DNA from: Streptococcus sobrinus DSM 20742 = ATCC 33478
Lineage (GTDB): Bacteria; Bacillota; Bacilli; Lactobacillales; Streptococcaceae
Assembly: GCF_000686605.1 (NCBI RefSeq)
Contig: NZ_JMLC01000003.1
Span: 105,617 to 169,616 of the forward strand
Reading direction: 5' to 3'
Length of the DNA: 64,000 bases
Below are positions 47,213-56,426 of this stretch, in pieces. A program made the translations under genes and the position numbers. The notes beneath the pieces were generated by a model. That model worked only from the letters and a program-made list of their open reading frames with translations. It ran no database searches and was not told where the DNA came from. The first letter of the stretch is position 1. Each line of letters starts with the position of its first letter.

Positions 47213-48715
47213 ATGAATAAACGCGTAAAAATCGTTGCAACACTCGGTCCTGCGGTAGAAATCCGCGGTGGTAAAAAATTTGGTGATGATGGTTATTGGG
47301 GTGAAAGCCTTGATCATGAAGCATCAGCACAAAATATCGCCAACTTAATCAGTGAAGGCGCTAATGTATTCCGTTTCAACTTTTCACATGGTGATCACGC
47401 AGAGCAAGGTGAACGTATGGAAGTTGTTCGTAAGGCAGAAGAACTTGCTGGTCAAAAGGTTGGTTTCCTACTTGACACTAAGGGACCTGAAATCCGTACC
47501 GAATTATTTGCGGATGACGCTAAAGAATATTCATACAAAACTGGTGATAAACTTCGTGTCGCAACGAAACAAGGTATCCAATCAACAAAAGAAGTAATCG
47601 CCTTGAATGTTGCTGGTGGACTGGACATCTTTGACGATGTTGAAGTTGGTAAGCAAATCCTTGTCGATGATGGTAAACTTGGTTTGCGTGTCGTAGGAAA
47701 AGATGCTTCAAGTCGTGAATTTGAAGTAGAAGTTGAAAACGACGGCATCATTGCTAAGCAAAAAGGTGTTAACATTCCAAACACCAAGATTCCTTTCCCT
47801 GCCTTGGCAGAACGCGATAATTCTGATATTCGTTTTGGTCTTGAACAAGGTCTTAACTTCATCGCTATTTCCTTTGTCCGTACAGCTAAAGATGTTAATG
47901 AAGTTCGTGCTATCTGTGAAGAAACTGGTAACGGACATGTTAAACTTTTGGCTAAAATTGAAAACCAACAAGGTATCGAAAATATTGACGAAATCATTGA
48001 TGCTGCTGATGGTATCATGATTGCCCGTGGTGATATGGGTATTGAAGTTCCATTTGAAATGGTTCCAGTTTACCAAAAGATGATTATCACTAAAGTTAAT
48101 GCAGCAGGCAAAATCGTTGTTACAGCAACAAATATGTTGGAAACAATGACTGATAAGCCACGTGCTACTCGTTCAGAAGTATCTGATGTCTTCAATGCTG
48201 TTATTGATGGTACCGATGCAACAATGTTGTCAGGTGAATCAGCTAATGGTAAATACCCACGTGAATCTGTTCGCACTATGGCAACAATTGACAAGAATGC
48301 TCAAACCCTTCTGAGTGAATACGGCCGTTTGGATTCATCTAAGTTTGAACGCTCAACTAAGACTGATGTTGTTGCTTCAGCTGTTAAGGATGCAACCAAC
48401 TCAATGAACATCAAGTTGGTTGTTACTATTACAGAATCTGGAAATACAGCTCGTTTGATTTCTAAGTATCGCCCAGAAGCTGATATCTTGGCTGTTACCT
48501 TTAATGAAATTACGCAAAAATCACTCATGCTCAACTGGGGTGTCATTCCAGTTGTAACGGATAAACCTGCATCTACTGATGACATGTTTGAATTGGCAGA
48601 ACGCGAAGCTGTTAAGTCTGGCCTTGTTGAAGCTGGTGATGATATCGTTATTGTTGCTGGTGTTCCTGTTGGTTCAGGTGGTACCAACACTATGCGTGTT
48701 CGTACAGTTAAATAA
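47213..48715 (+). CDS. pyk: Pyruvate kinase
   Basis: Transfers phosphate from PEP to ADP. The 500-aa enzyme has KIVATLGPA, FRFNFSHGDH, DTKGPEIRT, the active-site signature KLLAKIENQQGIENIDEI with its essential Lys, and MIARGDMGIEVP. The N-terminal region includes an insertion (GGKKFGDDGYWGESLDHE) usual in streptococcal Pyk. The short C-terminal regulatory domain ends VGSGGTNTMRVRTVK. The codon use is highly biased. Confidence 0.97.
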   Translation: MNKRVKIVATLGPAVEIRGGKKFGDDGYWGESLDHEASAQNIANLISEGANVFRFNFSHGDHAEQGERMEVVRKAEELAGQKVGFLLDTKGPEIRTELFADDAKEYSYKTGDKLRVATKQGIQSTKEVIALNVAGGLDIFDDVEVGKQILVDDGKLGLRVVGKDASSREFEVEVENDGIIAKQKGVNIPNTKIPFPALAERDNSDIRFGLEQGLNFIAISFVRTAKDVNEVRAICEETGNGHVKLLAKIENQQGIENIDEIIDAADGIMIARGDMGIEVPFEMVPVYQKMIITKVNAAGKIVVTATNMLETMTDKPRATRSEVSDVFNAVIDGTDATMLSGESANGKYPRESVRTMATIDKNAQTLLSEYGRLDSSKFERSTKTDVVASAVKDATNSMNIKLVVTITESGNTARLISKYRPEADILAVTFNEITQKSLMLNWGVIPVVTDKPASTDDMFELAEREAVKSGLVEAGDDIVIVAGVPVGSGGTNTMRVRTVK

Positions 48716-48731
48716 GCTGGCCAATAAACCT

Positions 48732-48764
48732 AAAAAAGCTACCGCAGAAGTGGTAGCTTTTTTG
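48732..48764 (+). terminator. Intrinsic terminator after pyk
   Basis: AAAAAAGCTACC pairs with GGTAGCTTTTTT, 12-bp stem. Confidence 0.9.
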
Positions 48765-48877
48765 TAGGCACCGCTACGGCTAAAATATTTTCTGTGATTT
48801 AATAGTTCTTTGTTATAGAACGGTTGCTTATGATTGGGCTTTGTTAAGTCACTGAGCTTTTCTATTTGTCCAAGAAA

Positions 48878-48886
48878 TGTTATAAT
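48878..48886 (+). promoter_or_regulatory. Extended -10 of the signal-peptidase-like gene
   Basis: TGTTATAAT, 24 nt before the start codon, with GGAAGGAG between. Confidence 0.6.
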
Positions 48887-48909
48887 ACTGGGTATCGGAA
48901 GGAGCTTCT

Positions 48910-49470
48910 ATGGTTAAGCGTGATCTCATTAGAAATATCATAATTCTCTTAGTAGTTGTGTTGGCAATTGTACTCTTGCGGATTTTCTTATTTTCCACAG
49001 TGAAAATAACTTCAGACTCTGCTAATGCTTATCTGCACAAGGGAGACTATGTTACAGTAGCCACAAAGCGCCAGCCTCTTGATAGAGATTTCGTTGTTTA
49101 TAAAGTTGGAAGCAAGGAGTATATTGGTCGTGTTGTGGCTGAGTCTGGGCAAAAGGCAACCTCCATGGATGACGTTCTCTATATTAATGACAGGATTAAG
49201 AGTGAACCTTATTTAAAAAAAGAGCATAGGGCCTTTATGAAAAAAGCTCAACCTGGTCAATATTTTACTGATGATTTTACAACGCAAACCATTGCTAAGA
49301 GTGATAAGGTCGTAAAAGTTCCTAAGGGCTCCTATCTCATCCTGAATGATAACCGGCAAAATAAAAATGATAGTCGCAAATTCGGTTTCATCTCTAAAAA
49401 GCAAATCAAAGGGGTCGTTTCCTTCAGATTATGGCCTTTAAATAAATTTGGTTTCGTAACTGTCGAGTAG
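48910..49470 (+). CDS. lepB: Signal peptidase I-like protein, catalytic Lys apparently missing
   Basis: The 186-aa protein has one N-terminal membrane span (8-28) and an S26 peptidase fold. Box B is TSDSANAYLHKGD, with Ser37 at the nucleophile position. Box E is LNDNRQNKNDSRKFG, the conserved NxxxSxDSRxFG region. In box D, where active enzymes have K-R-V-I-G-x-P-G-D, this reads Y-I-G-R-V-V-A-E-S-G, putting Gly73 at the general-base lysine. It may be an inactive or chaperone-like paralogue, comparable to SipA of pilus islands. It sits after pyk with its own promoter. Confidence 0.75.
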   Translation: MVKRDLIRNIIILLVVVLAIVLLRIFLFSTVKITSDSANAYLHKGDYVTVATKRQPLDRDFVVYKVGSKEYIGRVVAESGQKATSMDDVLYINDRIKSEPYLKKEHRAFMKKAQPGQYFTDDFTTQTIAKSDKVVKVPKGSYLILNDNRQNKNDSRKFGFISKKQIKGVVSFRLWPLNKFGFVTVE

Positions 49471-49473
49471 TCA

Positions 49474-49492
49474 AGGAGCTGCTCTTTTTTTG
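49474..49492 (+). terminator. Weak terminator-like hairpin
   Basis: AAGGAG and CTCTTT flank a 3-nt loop, followed by a T tract. The stem is short. Confidence 0.4.
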
Positions 49493-49605
49493 TGTCTGCA
49501 AATGTTTGAGAGGGTGGAATAGTTTTTCCAAGAAAAGGCAAAAAAAGTCAGAGTACAATAAGGAGTAGGCTAATTTTGACGAATTGAACTATACCAATTT
49601 TTCTC

Positions 49606-49731
49606 TTGACAAAGTGAAAACATTTAAATATACTGTACCTATCGTCCTTGGTCTAAGAAAATAGACTAGACCAATTTAAAACGAAATAGAAAAAAGGAGA
49701 AGTAGCTCACTTAAGCTACTGATTGAAAACT
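49606..49731 (+). promoter_or_regulatory. glmS promoter and structured leader
   Basis: TTGACA (49606-49611), 17 bp, TATACT (49629-49634) is a strong promoter. The leader has hairpin TTGGTCTA/TAGACCAA (49648-49674). AAGGAG at 49694-49699 lies 32 nt before the ATG; a second hairpin AGTAGCT/AGCTACT (49701-49720) fills the gap and would bring it within about 12 nt. No glmS ribozyme core is recognisable. Confidence 0.65.
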
Positions 49732-51543
49732 ATGTGTGGAATTGTCGGTGTTGTCGGAAATTCAGAGGCAACTGATATTTTAATTCAAGGTTTGGAAAAA
49801 TTGGAATACCGGGGGTATGATTCAGCCGGTGTTTATGTGACCGATGGTCAAACCAGTCATCTAATTAAGGCTGTTGGCCGGATTGCTGAATTGACTGCCA
49901 AGGTTGGAGATATAAAGGGAACTGCTGGTGTTGGCCATACCCGTTGGGCAACCCATGGCCCTGCTAGCGAGGTTAACGCTCACCCCCATCAATCACAAAC
50001 AGGACGTTTCACCTTGGTGCATAACGGTGTGATTGAAAACTACTTAGAAATTAAGAATACTTATCTGGCTGACCACGATTTTAAGGGTCAAACCGATACT
50101 GAAATTGCTGCTCACTTGATTGGTAAATTCGTTGAAGAAGATGGCCTCGATGTTCTCGCTGCTTTCAAGAAGGCCCTCTCAATTATTGAAGGTTCTTATG
50201 CCTTCGCCCTTATGGATGCTGATGATAGTGAAACTATCTACGTAGCTAAGAATAAGTCACCACTTTTAATTGGTTTGGGACATGGTTACAATATGGTCTG
50301 CTCCGATGCCATGGCTATGATTCGTGAAACCAATCAATTTATGGAAATCCATGATAAGGAATTGGTTATCGTTAAGGCCAATAGTGTAGAAGTGCAAGAC
50401 TACGATGGCAAAGTTCAAGACCGCGGTAGTTACACTGCCGAACTGGACCTTTCTGACATTGGTAAGGGCACCTATCCTTTCTATATGCTCAAGGAAATTG
50501 ATGAACAACCAACCGTTATGCGTAAACTCATCAATACTTATGCTGATAGCAAGGGCAATATGACGGTTGACCCAGCCGTTGTTAAATCTGTCCAAGAAGC
50601 TGACCGTATTTATATCTTGGCAGCTGGAACTTCCTACAATGCCGGATTTGCAGCTAAGTCAATGTTCGAGCAATTGACAGATACACCGGTTGAATTGGGT
50701 GTTGCTTCTGAATGGGGCTACAATATGCCGCTTTTGAGCAAAAAACCAATGTTCGTCCTTCTCAGTCAATCAGGGGAAACGGCTGATAGCCGTCAGGTAT
50801 TGGTTAAGGCCAATGCTATGGCCATCCCAAGTCTGACTGTGACCAATGTGCCAGGCTCTACCCTGTCTCGTGAAGCAACCTATACCATGCTTCTTCATGC
50901 CGGGCCAGAAATCGCTGTTGCTTCAACCAAGGCCTACACAGCTCAAATCGCAGCTTTGGCTTTCTTAGCTAAGGCAGTTGGTGAAGCCAATGGTAAACAA
51001 GAGGCTATCGATTTTGATTTGGTTCATGAACTCTCTATCGTAGCCCAATCCATTGAGTCAACCTTATCTGAAAAAGATAGCATTGCTAAGAAGGTTGAAA
51101 AGCTCTTGCCAACTAGTCGCAATGCCTTCTACATCGGTCGTGGTACCGACTACTATGTGGCCATGGAAGCTTCCCTCAAGCTCAAGGAAATCTCTTACAT
51201 CCAATGTGAGGGCTTCGCTGCTGGTGAATTGAAGCACGGCACCATTTCTTTGATTGAAGAAGGAGTACCTGTTCTGGCTCTCATTTCTGCGAGTCCCAAA
51301 GTCGCTGCCCACACTCGTGGTAATATCCAAGAAGTCGCAGCTCGTGGTGCCAGCGTCTTGACTATTGTTGAAGAAGACTTGGCTAATGATACAGATGATG
51401 TCGTCGTGAATAAGGTTCATCCTTACTTGGCTCCAATCTCAATGGTTATCCCAACCCAATTGATTGCCTACTTTGCTTCCCTGCAACGAGGGTTGGATGT
51501 CGATAAACCACGTAACCTAGCCAAAGCCGTAACAGTGGAATAA
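49732..51543 (+). CDS. glmS: Glutamine-fructose-6-phosphate aminotransferase
   Basis: Makes glucosamine 6-phosphate for peptidoglycan. The 603-aa protein has the N-terminal Ntn glutaminase with Cys1 after Met removal (CGIVGVVGN), GHTRWATHGP and NGVIENY. Two SIS domains follow: LAAGTSYNAG and LLSQSGETADSRQ, and a C-terminal LAKAVTVE. ATG 49732 is chosen over TTG 49723 because only it exposes the catalytic cysteine. Expression is probably controlled by the leader. Confidence 0.96.
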   Translation: MCGIVGVVGNSEATDILIQGLEKLEYRGYDSAGVYVTDGQTSHLIKAVGRIAELTAKVGDIKGTAGVGHTRWATHGPASEVNAHPHQSQTGRFTLVHNGVIENYLEIKNTYLADHDFKGQTDTEIAAHLIGKFVEEDGLDVLAAFKKALSIIEGSYAFALMDADDSETIYVAKNKSPLLIGLGHGYNMVCSDAMAMIRETNQFMEIHDKELVIVKANSVEVQDYDGKVQDRGSYTAELDLSDIGKGTYPFYMLKEIDEQPTVMRKLINTYADSKGNMTVDPAVVKSVQEADRIYILAAGTSYNAGFAAKSMFEQLTDTPVELGVASEWGYNMPLLSKKPMFVLLSQSGETADSRQVLVKANAMAIPSLTVTNVPGSTLSREATYTMLLHAGPEIAVASTKAYTAQIAALAFLAKAVGEANGKQEAIDFDLVHELSIVAQSIESTLSEKDSIAKKVEKLLPTSRNAFYIGRGTDYYVAMEASLKLKEISYIQCEGFAAGELKHGTISLIEEGVPVLALISASPKVAAHTRGNIQEVAARGASVLTIVEEDLANDTDDVVVNKVHPYLAPISMVIPTQLIAYFASLQRGLDVDKPRNLAKAVTVE

Positions 51544-51555
51544 TAAGATGCAAAG

Positions 51556-51653
51556 GGCGTTAAAAAGCTGTATGAAAATAGGGAAGGGACAGAGAATCCT
51601 GATTTTCTAGGGCCTTCATCTTTTTCACTAGGCTTTTAGCCCGTGTTCAATTA
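51556..51653 (-). repeat. Repeat family B, copy 5
   Basis: Read on the minus strand: TTGAACACGGGCTAAAAGCC, GAAAAAGATGAAGG, TCAGGATTCTCTG, CCCTATTTTCATACAGC, TTTTTAACGCCC. The internal hairpin AGAATCC...GGATTCT-like dyad and the flanks match copy 4. Confidence 0.65.
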
Positions 51654-51660
51654 AGCAGTT

Positions 51661-51730
51661 TTACTAAGTGCTAAAGCACTTGCTAACTGACGAAAGCCGC
51701 TAGAGCGGACTTTCTATCCCTCTTACTAAT
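51661..51730 (-). repeat. Repeat module C, copy 2
   Basis: AAGTGCTAAAGCACTT (51666-51681), CCGCTAGAGCGG (51697-51708) and CTTACTAAT, in inverted order relative to copy 1. The region 51731-52010 has no recognised gene or terminator. Confidence 0.55.
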
Positions 51731-52021
51731 TCAAAAGACTTGTCTGATAATGACAAGTCTTTTTCATGTCGTTGAAAGGATAGTGTGATAAAGTCGGCCA
51801 ATTGGTCCTTAATTTCACTTGGGTTTCAAAGGGGAATTAAAACACATTCTGGTTAATGAGTAATAATGACTATAAAAGGATTTTTGTTTGCTAAGTTAAC
51901 GGACTTACACTTGTTGGGTGAAATTGTGACTTAATAAGCCAGGCTCTCAAGTCTATGAAATTTTCGAGATTTTTTGCTCAAGAAAATCTAGTTGGAAGTC
52001 ATTTTATTTTGCTTATAAAAG

Positions 52022-52099
52022 TTTTGCCAAACCTTTATTTTTTGGCAAAGTTTTTTTGCCAAAGTTTGAGTGTTCTGGCAAAAATAAAAATTCTATAAT
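52022..52099 (+). promoter_or_regulatory. Putative MtlR operator repeats and mtlA promoter
   Basis: TTTTGCCAAA (52022-52031), TTTTTTGGCAAAG (52039-52050) and TTTTTTTGCCAAAG (52051-52064) form nested inverted repeats, with TCTGGCAAAAA at 52074. TATAAT at 52094-52099 lacks a good -35, as expected for an activated promoter. Mannitol operons of this type are activated by MtlR; binding here is inferred. Confidence 0.6.
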
Positions 52100-52129
52100 A
52101 GACTTATAGAAAAAAGGAGGAATGTTTTA

Positions 52130-53908
52130 ATGGATAATGGAAATTCATTGAAGGTCAGAATTCAGAAATTAGGGACTGCCCTTTCTAATATGGTAATGCC
52201 TAACATTGGGGCCTTTATTGCTTGGGGGGTAGCGGCCTCCCTCTTCATTGATACAGGGTATCTGCCAAACAGCGGTTTGAATACCAATGTTGTTGGCCCA
52301 ATGCTTAAATATGTGTTACCACTTTTAATTGGCTATACAGGTGGTTATAATGTCCACAAACAACGTGGCGGTGTTATTGGTGCCATTGCTTCATTTGGTG
52401 CCATAGCTGGTTCAACTGTTACCATGTTTATCGGTGCCATGATTATGGGCCCTTTATCCGCCTGGATTTTGAAGAAATTTGATGAAAAGGTTCAGCCAAA
52501 AATCAAAACTGGTTTTGAAATGCTGGTTAATAACTTCTCATTAGGTCTGATTGGATTTGGCCTGATGGTTATTTCCTTCTTTGTCATTGGGCCAGTGGTT
52601 GCTCAATTGACAGAATGGGTTGGTGTTGGTGTAGAGGCTATTGTCAAGGTGCACTTGCTTCCACTTGCCAATCTGATTATTGAACCTGCTAAAATTCTCT
52701 TCCTCAACAATGCCCTTAACCATGGTATCTTTACCCCTCTTGGTACTGAACAGGTCCAACAAGCCGGTAAATCAGTACTCTTCCTTTTGGAAGCAAATCC
52801 AGGTCCAGGTCTTGGTGTTCTTCTTGCCTATGCTTTCTTTGGTAAGGGTTCAGCCAAATCATCTTCATGGGGGGCAATGATTATCCACTTCTTCGGTGGT
52901 ATCCATGAAATTTACTTCCCATACGTTATGATGAAACCAGCAATGTTCTTGGCTGTTATCGCTGGCGGTTTAACTGGTACCTTTACTTTCCAAACTCTCA
53001 ATGCCGGTTTGACAGCGCCTGCTTCACCAGGTTCCATCATTGCCATCATGGGTATGGCACCTAAGGGTTGGGGGCCTCACTTGGTTGTTCTAGCGGGTGT
53101 CTTTGCTGCAGCAGCCGTCTCCTTCTTAGTGGGTTCTATTATTTTGAAGGCAGATAAATCTGATGATGATGACTTGGCAGCAGCCCAAGCAGCTACTCAA
53201 GCAGCTAAGGCAGAGTCTAAAGGACAAGCTAGTCAACCACTGGCTAACTCAAAAGATATTACAGCCGATAATATTCAACAAATCATCTTCGCCTGTGATG
53301 CCGGTATGGGCAGTTCAGCAATGGGAGCTTCCATTCTACGTGATAAGGTCAAAAAATCTGGATTGGATATTCCAGTCAGCAATCTTGCCATTTCTAATCT
53401 GACAGACAAGGATCATACCTTGATTGTCACTCAAGAAGAATTGACAGCCCGTGCTGCTGAAAAGACGCCAAGTAGTGTTCATGTGAGCGTTGATAATTTC
53501 TTAGCGACGCCTAAATATGACGAAATTGTTGGGCTTTTGTCTGGTCAAACGACCGCAAATTCTGCAGGGGCAGCATCTCAAACAGAGGTAGCAACAACAG
53601 TTACAAGCGACCTCGATTTGAATTATATTGATGAAGTTGTCTTTGCGCATGGTAAGGCTGAAGGTTCAGCAACCATGGGGCAAGTAACCCTGGAAGGCAT
53701 CTTTAAGAACAAGAATATCGGTATTCCTGTTTCTAAGGCTGCTAATGAAAAACTCGGTAGCTTTAATGCTAAGAATATCTTGGTCGTAACAACAATCGCT
53801 AATCAATCAGAAGCGCAAACCTACGCTCCAGATGCTCAATTTTTAGTTGTCGAAAGTCTAGTAACGACAGCGGAATATGATAAGATGGTAGCTCGGATGC
53901 ACAAGTAA
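52130..53908 (+). CDS. mtlA: PTS mannitol-specific EIICB with a second, cysteine-less IIB-like domain
   Basis: Transports and phosphorylates mannitol. The 592-aa protein has the membrane IIC domain (about 10-345; GAFIAWGVAASLF, GGIHEIYFPYVMMKP). A linker and IIB domain follow (about 383-470) with phosphorylated Cys389 in FACDAGMGSSAMG. The C-terminal part (about 498-590) repeats the IIB pattern as VVFAHGKAEGSATMG, with His507 where the cysteine should be. The extra domain seems to be usual for streptococcal MtlA lengths (close to 590 aa). AAAGGAGG site before ATG. Confidence 0.93.
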   Translation: MDNGNSLKVRIQKLGTALSNMVMPNIGAFIAWGVAASLFIDTGYLPNSGLNTNVVGPMLKYVLPLLIGYTGGYNVHKQRGGVIGAIASFGAIAGSTVTMFIGAMIMGPLSAWILKKFDEKVQPKIKTGFEMLVNNFSLGLIGFGLMVISFFVIGPVVAQLTEWVGVGVEAIVKVHLLPLANLIIEPAKILFLNNALNHGIFTPLGTEQVQQAGKSVLFLLEANPGPGLGVLLAYAFFGKGSAKSSSWGAMIIHFFGGIHEIYFPYVMMKPAMFLAVIAGGLTGTFTFQTLNAGLTAPASPGSIIAIMGMAPKGWGPHLVVLAGVFAAAAVSFLVGSIILKADKSDDDDLAAAQAATQAAKAESKGQASQPLANSKDITADNIQQIIFACDAGMGSSAMGASILRDKVKKSGLDIPVSNLAISNLTDKDHTLIVTQEELTARAAEKTPSSVHVSVDNFLATPKYDEIVGLLSGQTTANSAGAASQTEVATTVTSDLDLNYIDEVVFAHGKAEGSATMGQVTLEGIFKNKNIGIPVSKAANEKLGSFNAKNILVVTTIANQSEAQTYAPDAQFLVVESLVTTAEYDKMVARMHK

Positions 53909-54008
53909 GCAGCAGGACTGACTTAAAAAATTATGATGGTCAAAAATGGCCTGCTCATCCCTACAATAAAGTTTTTTGTTTGGTGGTTAAAAGTAGTACA
54001 ATAAGTTT

Positions 54009-55961
54009 ATGATTTTTACCAAACGTGAAGAAAAATTGATTAAGGCTTTCCTCGATGTGGGAAAGCTTTCGATTGATGATATTCAAAAGATTCTAGGAGT
54101 TTCTCAACGTACAGCCTATCGAACGATTTCCGACTTAAACAAGAGTCTATCGGAGGTTGGAATCAGTCTACGCAAGGAACAGAAGAAGTTCGTCCTAGCA
54201 GGTGACTTGTCCCAGTTAAGTTCCTTTTACGGTCAGGAGGACTACAGCCGTAGTGAGCGCCTTAATTTGATTTGTCTGGCCCTCCTTATGGCAGACGGGC
54301 CCCTGACTAATGCCTATTTTCAAGAGACGCTGATGGTCAGCAATGTTACCATTATTCAGGATATTACTGATATTGAGGAACGCTTGGCTGACTTTGATAT
54401 TGGCATAGAGAGAAAACAAGGTTACCAGCTCCAGCTGACAACTGCAGAGCATCGTTATCTTTTGTCAGTTCTTCTGACTAATATGATTTCTTCTGCTGAT
54501 TTTAAACAAGGTAAGTTCGAAATCCTGTCAACTGACTGGCAGCAGCAATTGAAAATGTCCAAGAAGGCCTTTCGAGAGCAGGGAGCTTTCCTGCCGGATA
54601 TGGATCCTAAACTCTTGCAGTTCTTTACCATTCTTTTGGCCTCTTCAAAAAGGTTTGGGCAGCCCCAGATGGTGACCCACGTCAGCAAACAGTCATTGGA
54701 ACTGGCGCAGAAGCTCTATGCCAGTTACTCTAAGCTGACAGCCCAGGCCTATGGCATCAATGATATTGTCTACTGGGCTGGTTGCTTCGACCAACTGTAT
54801 ATTAAGCGTCAAGAAAATCCTCTCTATGTAGAAAATTTTGATAGCCAGTACTTTTACAATGTGACCAATTTAATTGATAAGGTTTCCTCATTGACAAAGA
54901 TTAACTTTGTCAATGACAAGACTCTCTTTCATTTTCTCTTTCATCATCTGCGTTTGAGTTTGGCTATCCCCTATCTTTTTCCCGACCAGACTCAAACATC
55001 AACGGCTCATTTAGTGGCCTATCAGAATGATTTTCTTCATCGGATTATTCGCTTGGTCGTTAAGGACTTATTCCCAGCCTATTTGCAAAATGAGGCGGAG
55101 TACGAATTAATTACCTTGCACTTTGCTTCCAGCATTAGGCGAAGTCCTGATATTTATCCCATTCAGGTCCTGCTCTTAACCAACCAGCGGCCCTTAGCAG
55201 TCGAACTTCTCATCAGCAAGATTAAGTCAATTGCTCCCTTTGTCCAATCGGTTCAGGTCAAGCGTTTAGAAGAATTTGATGACTCTTATTTGGAAACTTA
55301 TGACTATGTTTTAGCGACCAGCCCTAATGACTATAAGGATGTTGAACTGATTTCAATTTACCCCAATACGAGTGAAATTCTCCGCTTGCAGGACCGCCTT
55401 CAGGCCGTTCAAATTGAACGCAATCAACAGAGGGACCGTAATATTGAGATTGTCGGCCAGACAGATCTGCAGCTTTATTTGGAAGCCAGCCAGGCTCTCC
55501 TAGAACGGTTTCAGCTAAGAGAGATTAGAAATAATTTTTCCTTCGAAGAAACAGTGGGAGAGATTATTGGCGACTTACCTTATATCTCGGACCAAGACTA
55601 TCTGACTAAGAAGTTGCTCAAGCGCTTTGCCATCAGTCCCTTCGCTATTCCAGAGACCGGACTGGTGCTCTTACATACCAAATCTCATACAGTTCAAAAC
55701 AGCCAATTCATGGTCTACCAATTAGAACATGAGATTGAGGCTCTGTCCATGAATCATGAGAAAGAGAAGGTCAGTCGGATTTTAGTTATGCTAACCAAGG
55801 ATGATAGTCGGCCAGTTGTTAAGGAGCTGATGTCAGCAATCGGTCAATCGATTATCGAAAATCATCTTTATACAGAAATTTACAAAACAGGTAATCAAGA
55901 GATTATCTATCAACTACTCAATAAGATTTTTTCAGAAACAATAAAAGATTTGGAGACTTAA
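54009..55961 (+). CDS. mtlR: Mannitol operon transcriptional activator (MtlR, BglG/DeoR-HTH with PRDs)
   Basis: The 650-aa regulator has an N-terminal HTH ([20 protein letters not shown]), a second helical segment, two PTS regulation domains (about 190-390), a IIB(Gat)-like domain (about 405-475; [17 protein letters not shown]) and a C-terminal IIA-like domain (about 510-645; [16 protein letters not shown]). HPr and IIA/IIB phosphorylation of these domains sets activity in known MtlR proteins. The gene lies between mtlA and mtlF, as in other streptococci. A weak own promoter (TTTGTT, TACAAT 53997-54002) would give a nearly leaderless start. Confidence 0.9.
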   Translation: MIFTKREEKLIKAFLDVGKLSIDDIQKILGVSQRTAYRTISDLNKSLSEVGISLRKEQKKFVLAGDLSQLSSFYGQEDYSRSERLNLICLALLMADGPLTNAYFQETLMVSNVTIIQDITDIEERLADFDIGIERKQGYQLQLTTAEHRYLLSVLLTNMISSADFKQGKFEILSTDWQQQLKMSKKAFREQGAFLPDMDPKLLQFFTILLASSKRFGQPQMVTHVSKQSLELAQKLYASYSKLTAQAYGINDIVYWAGCFDQLYIKRQENPLYVENFDSQYFYNVTNLIDKVSSLTKINFVNDKTLFHFLFHHLRLSLAIPYLFPDQTQTSTAHLVAYQNDFLHRIIRLVVKDLFPAYLQNEAEYELITLHFASSIRRSPDIYPIQVLLLTNQRPLAVELLISKIKSIAPFVQSVQVKRLEEFDDSYLETYDYVLATSPNDYKDVELISIYPNTSEILRLQDRLQAVQIERNQQRDRNIEIVGQTDLQLYLEASQALLERFQLREIRNNFSFEETVGEIIGDLPYISDQDYLTKKLLKRFAISPFAIPETGLVLLHTKSHTVQNSQFMVYQLEHEIEALSMNHEKEKVSRILVMLTKDDSRPVVKELMSAIGQSIIENHLYTEIYKTGNQEIIYQLLNKIFSETIKDLET

Positions 55962-55963
55962 GT

Positions 55964-56401
55964 ATGGAATTTGAAAAAAGTTTGATTAAACTCAATCAGC
56001 AATTTGCTAATAAAGAAGAAGCCATCCGTTACTGTGGTCAGCTTCTGGTAGACGGTGGCTATGTCAGTCCAGACTATGTAGATGCCATGGTCCGACGGGA
56101 CCAAGAGCTATCAGTCTATATGGGGAATTTTATTGCAATTCCTCATGGAACAGATGATGCCAAAAAAGAAGTGCTCAAGACGGGCGTGACAGTTGTCCAA
56201 GTCCCTAAGGGAGTTAATTTTGGCACGGAAGCGGAACCGCAAATCGCTACTGTTCTTTTTGGCATTGCCGGCTTGGGTGACGAACACTTGGAATTGATTC
56301 AAAAGATTTCTATCTTTTGTGCTGATGTTGATAATGTTGTCAAATTGGCAGATGCCCAAACGCAAGATGATGTTATCCGTCTTTTAAATAGCGTGGAATA
56401 A
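55964..56401 (+). CDS. mtlF: PTS mannitol-specific EIIA
   Basis: Passes phosphate from HPr to the IIB domain of MtlA. The 145-aa protein has the active site [11 protein letters not shown] with His61, and [11 protein letters not shown] just before it. It starts 2 bp after mtlR and is followed by mtlD 25 bp later. Confidence 0.95.
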   Translation: MEFEKSLIKLNQQFANKEEAIRYCGQLLVDGGYVSPDYVDAMVRRDQELSVYMGNFIAIPHGTDDAKKEVLKTGVTVVQVPKGVNFGTEAEPQIATVLFGIAGLGDEHLELIQKISIFCADVDNVVKLADAQTQDDVIRLLNSVE

Positions 56402-56426
56402 TGATAAGGAAAAGAGGTTTAGAAAA

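Noticed and set aside
49635..49731. glmS ribozyme
   Set aside because: The leader is too short and lacks the pseudoknotted core; only two simple hairpins are visible.
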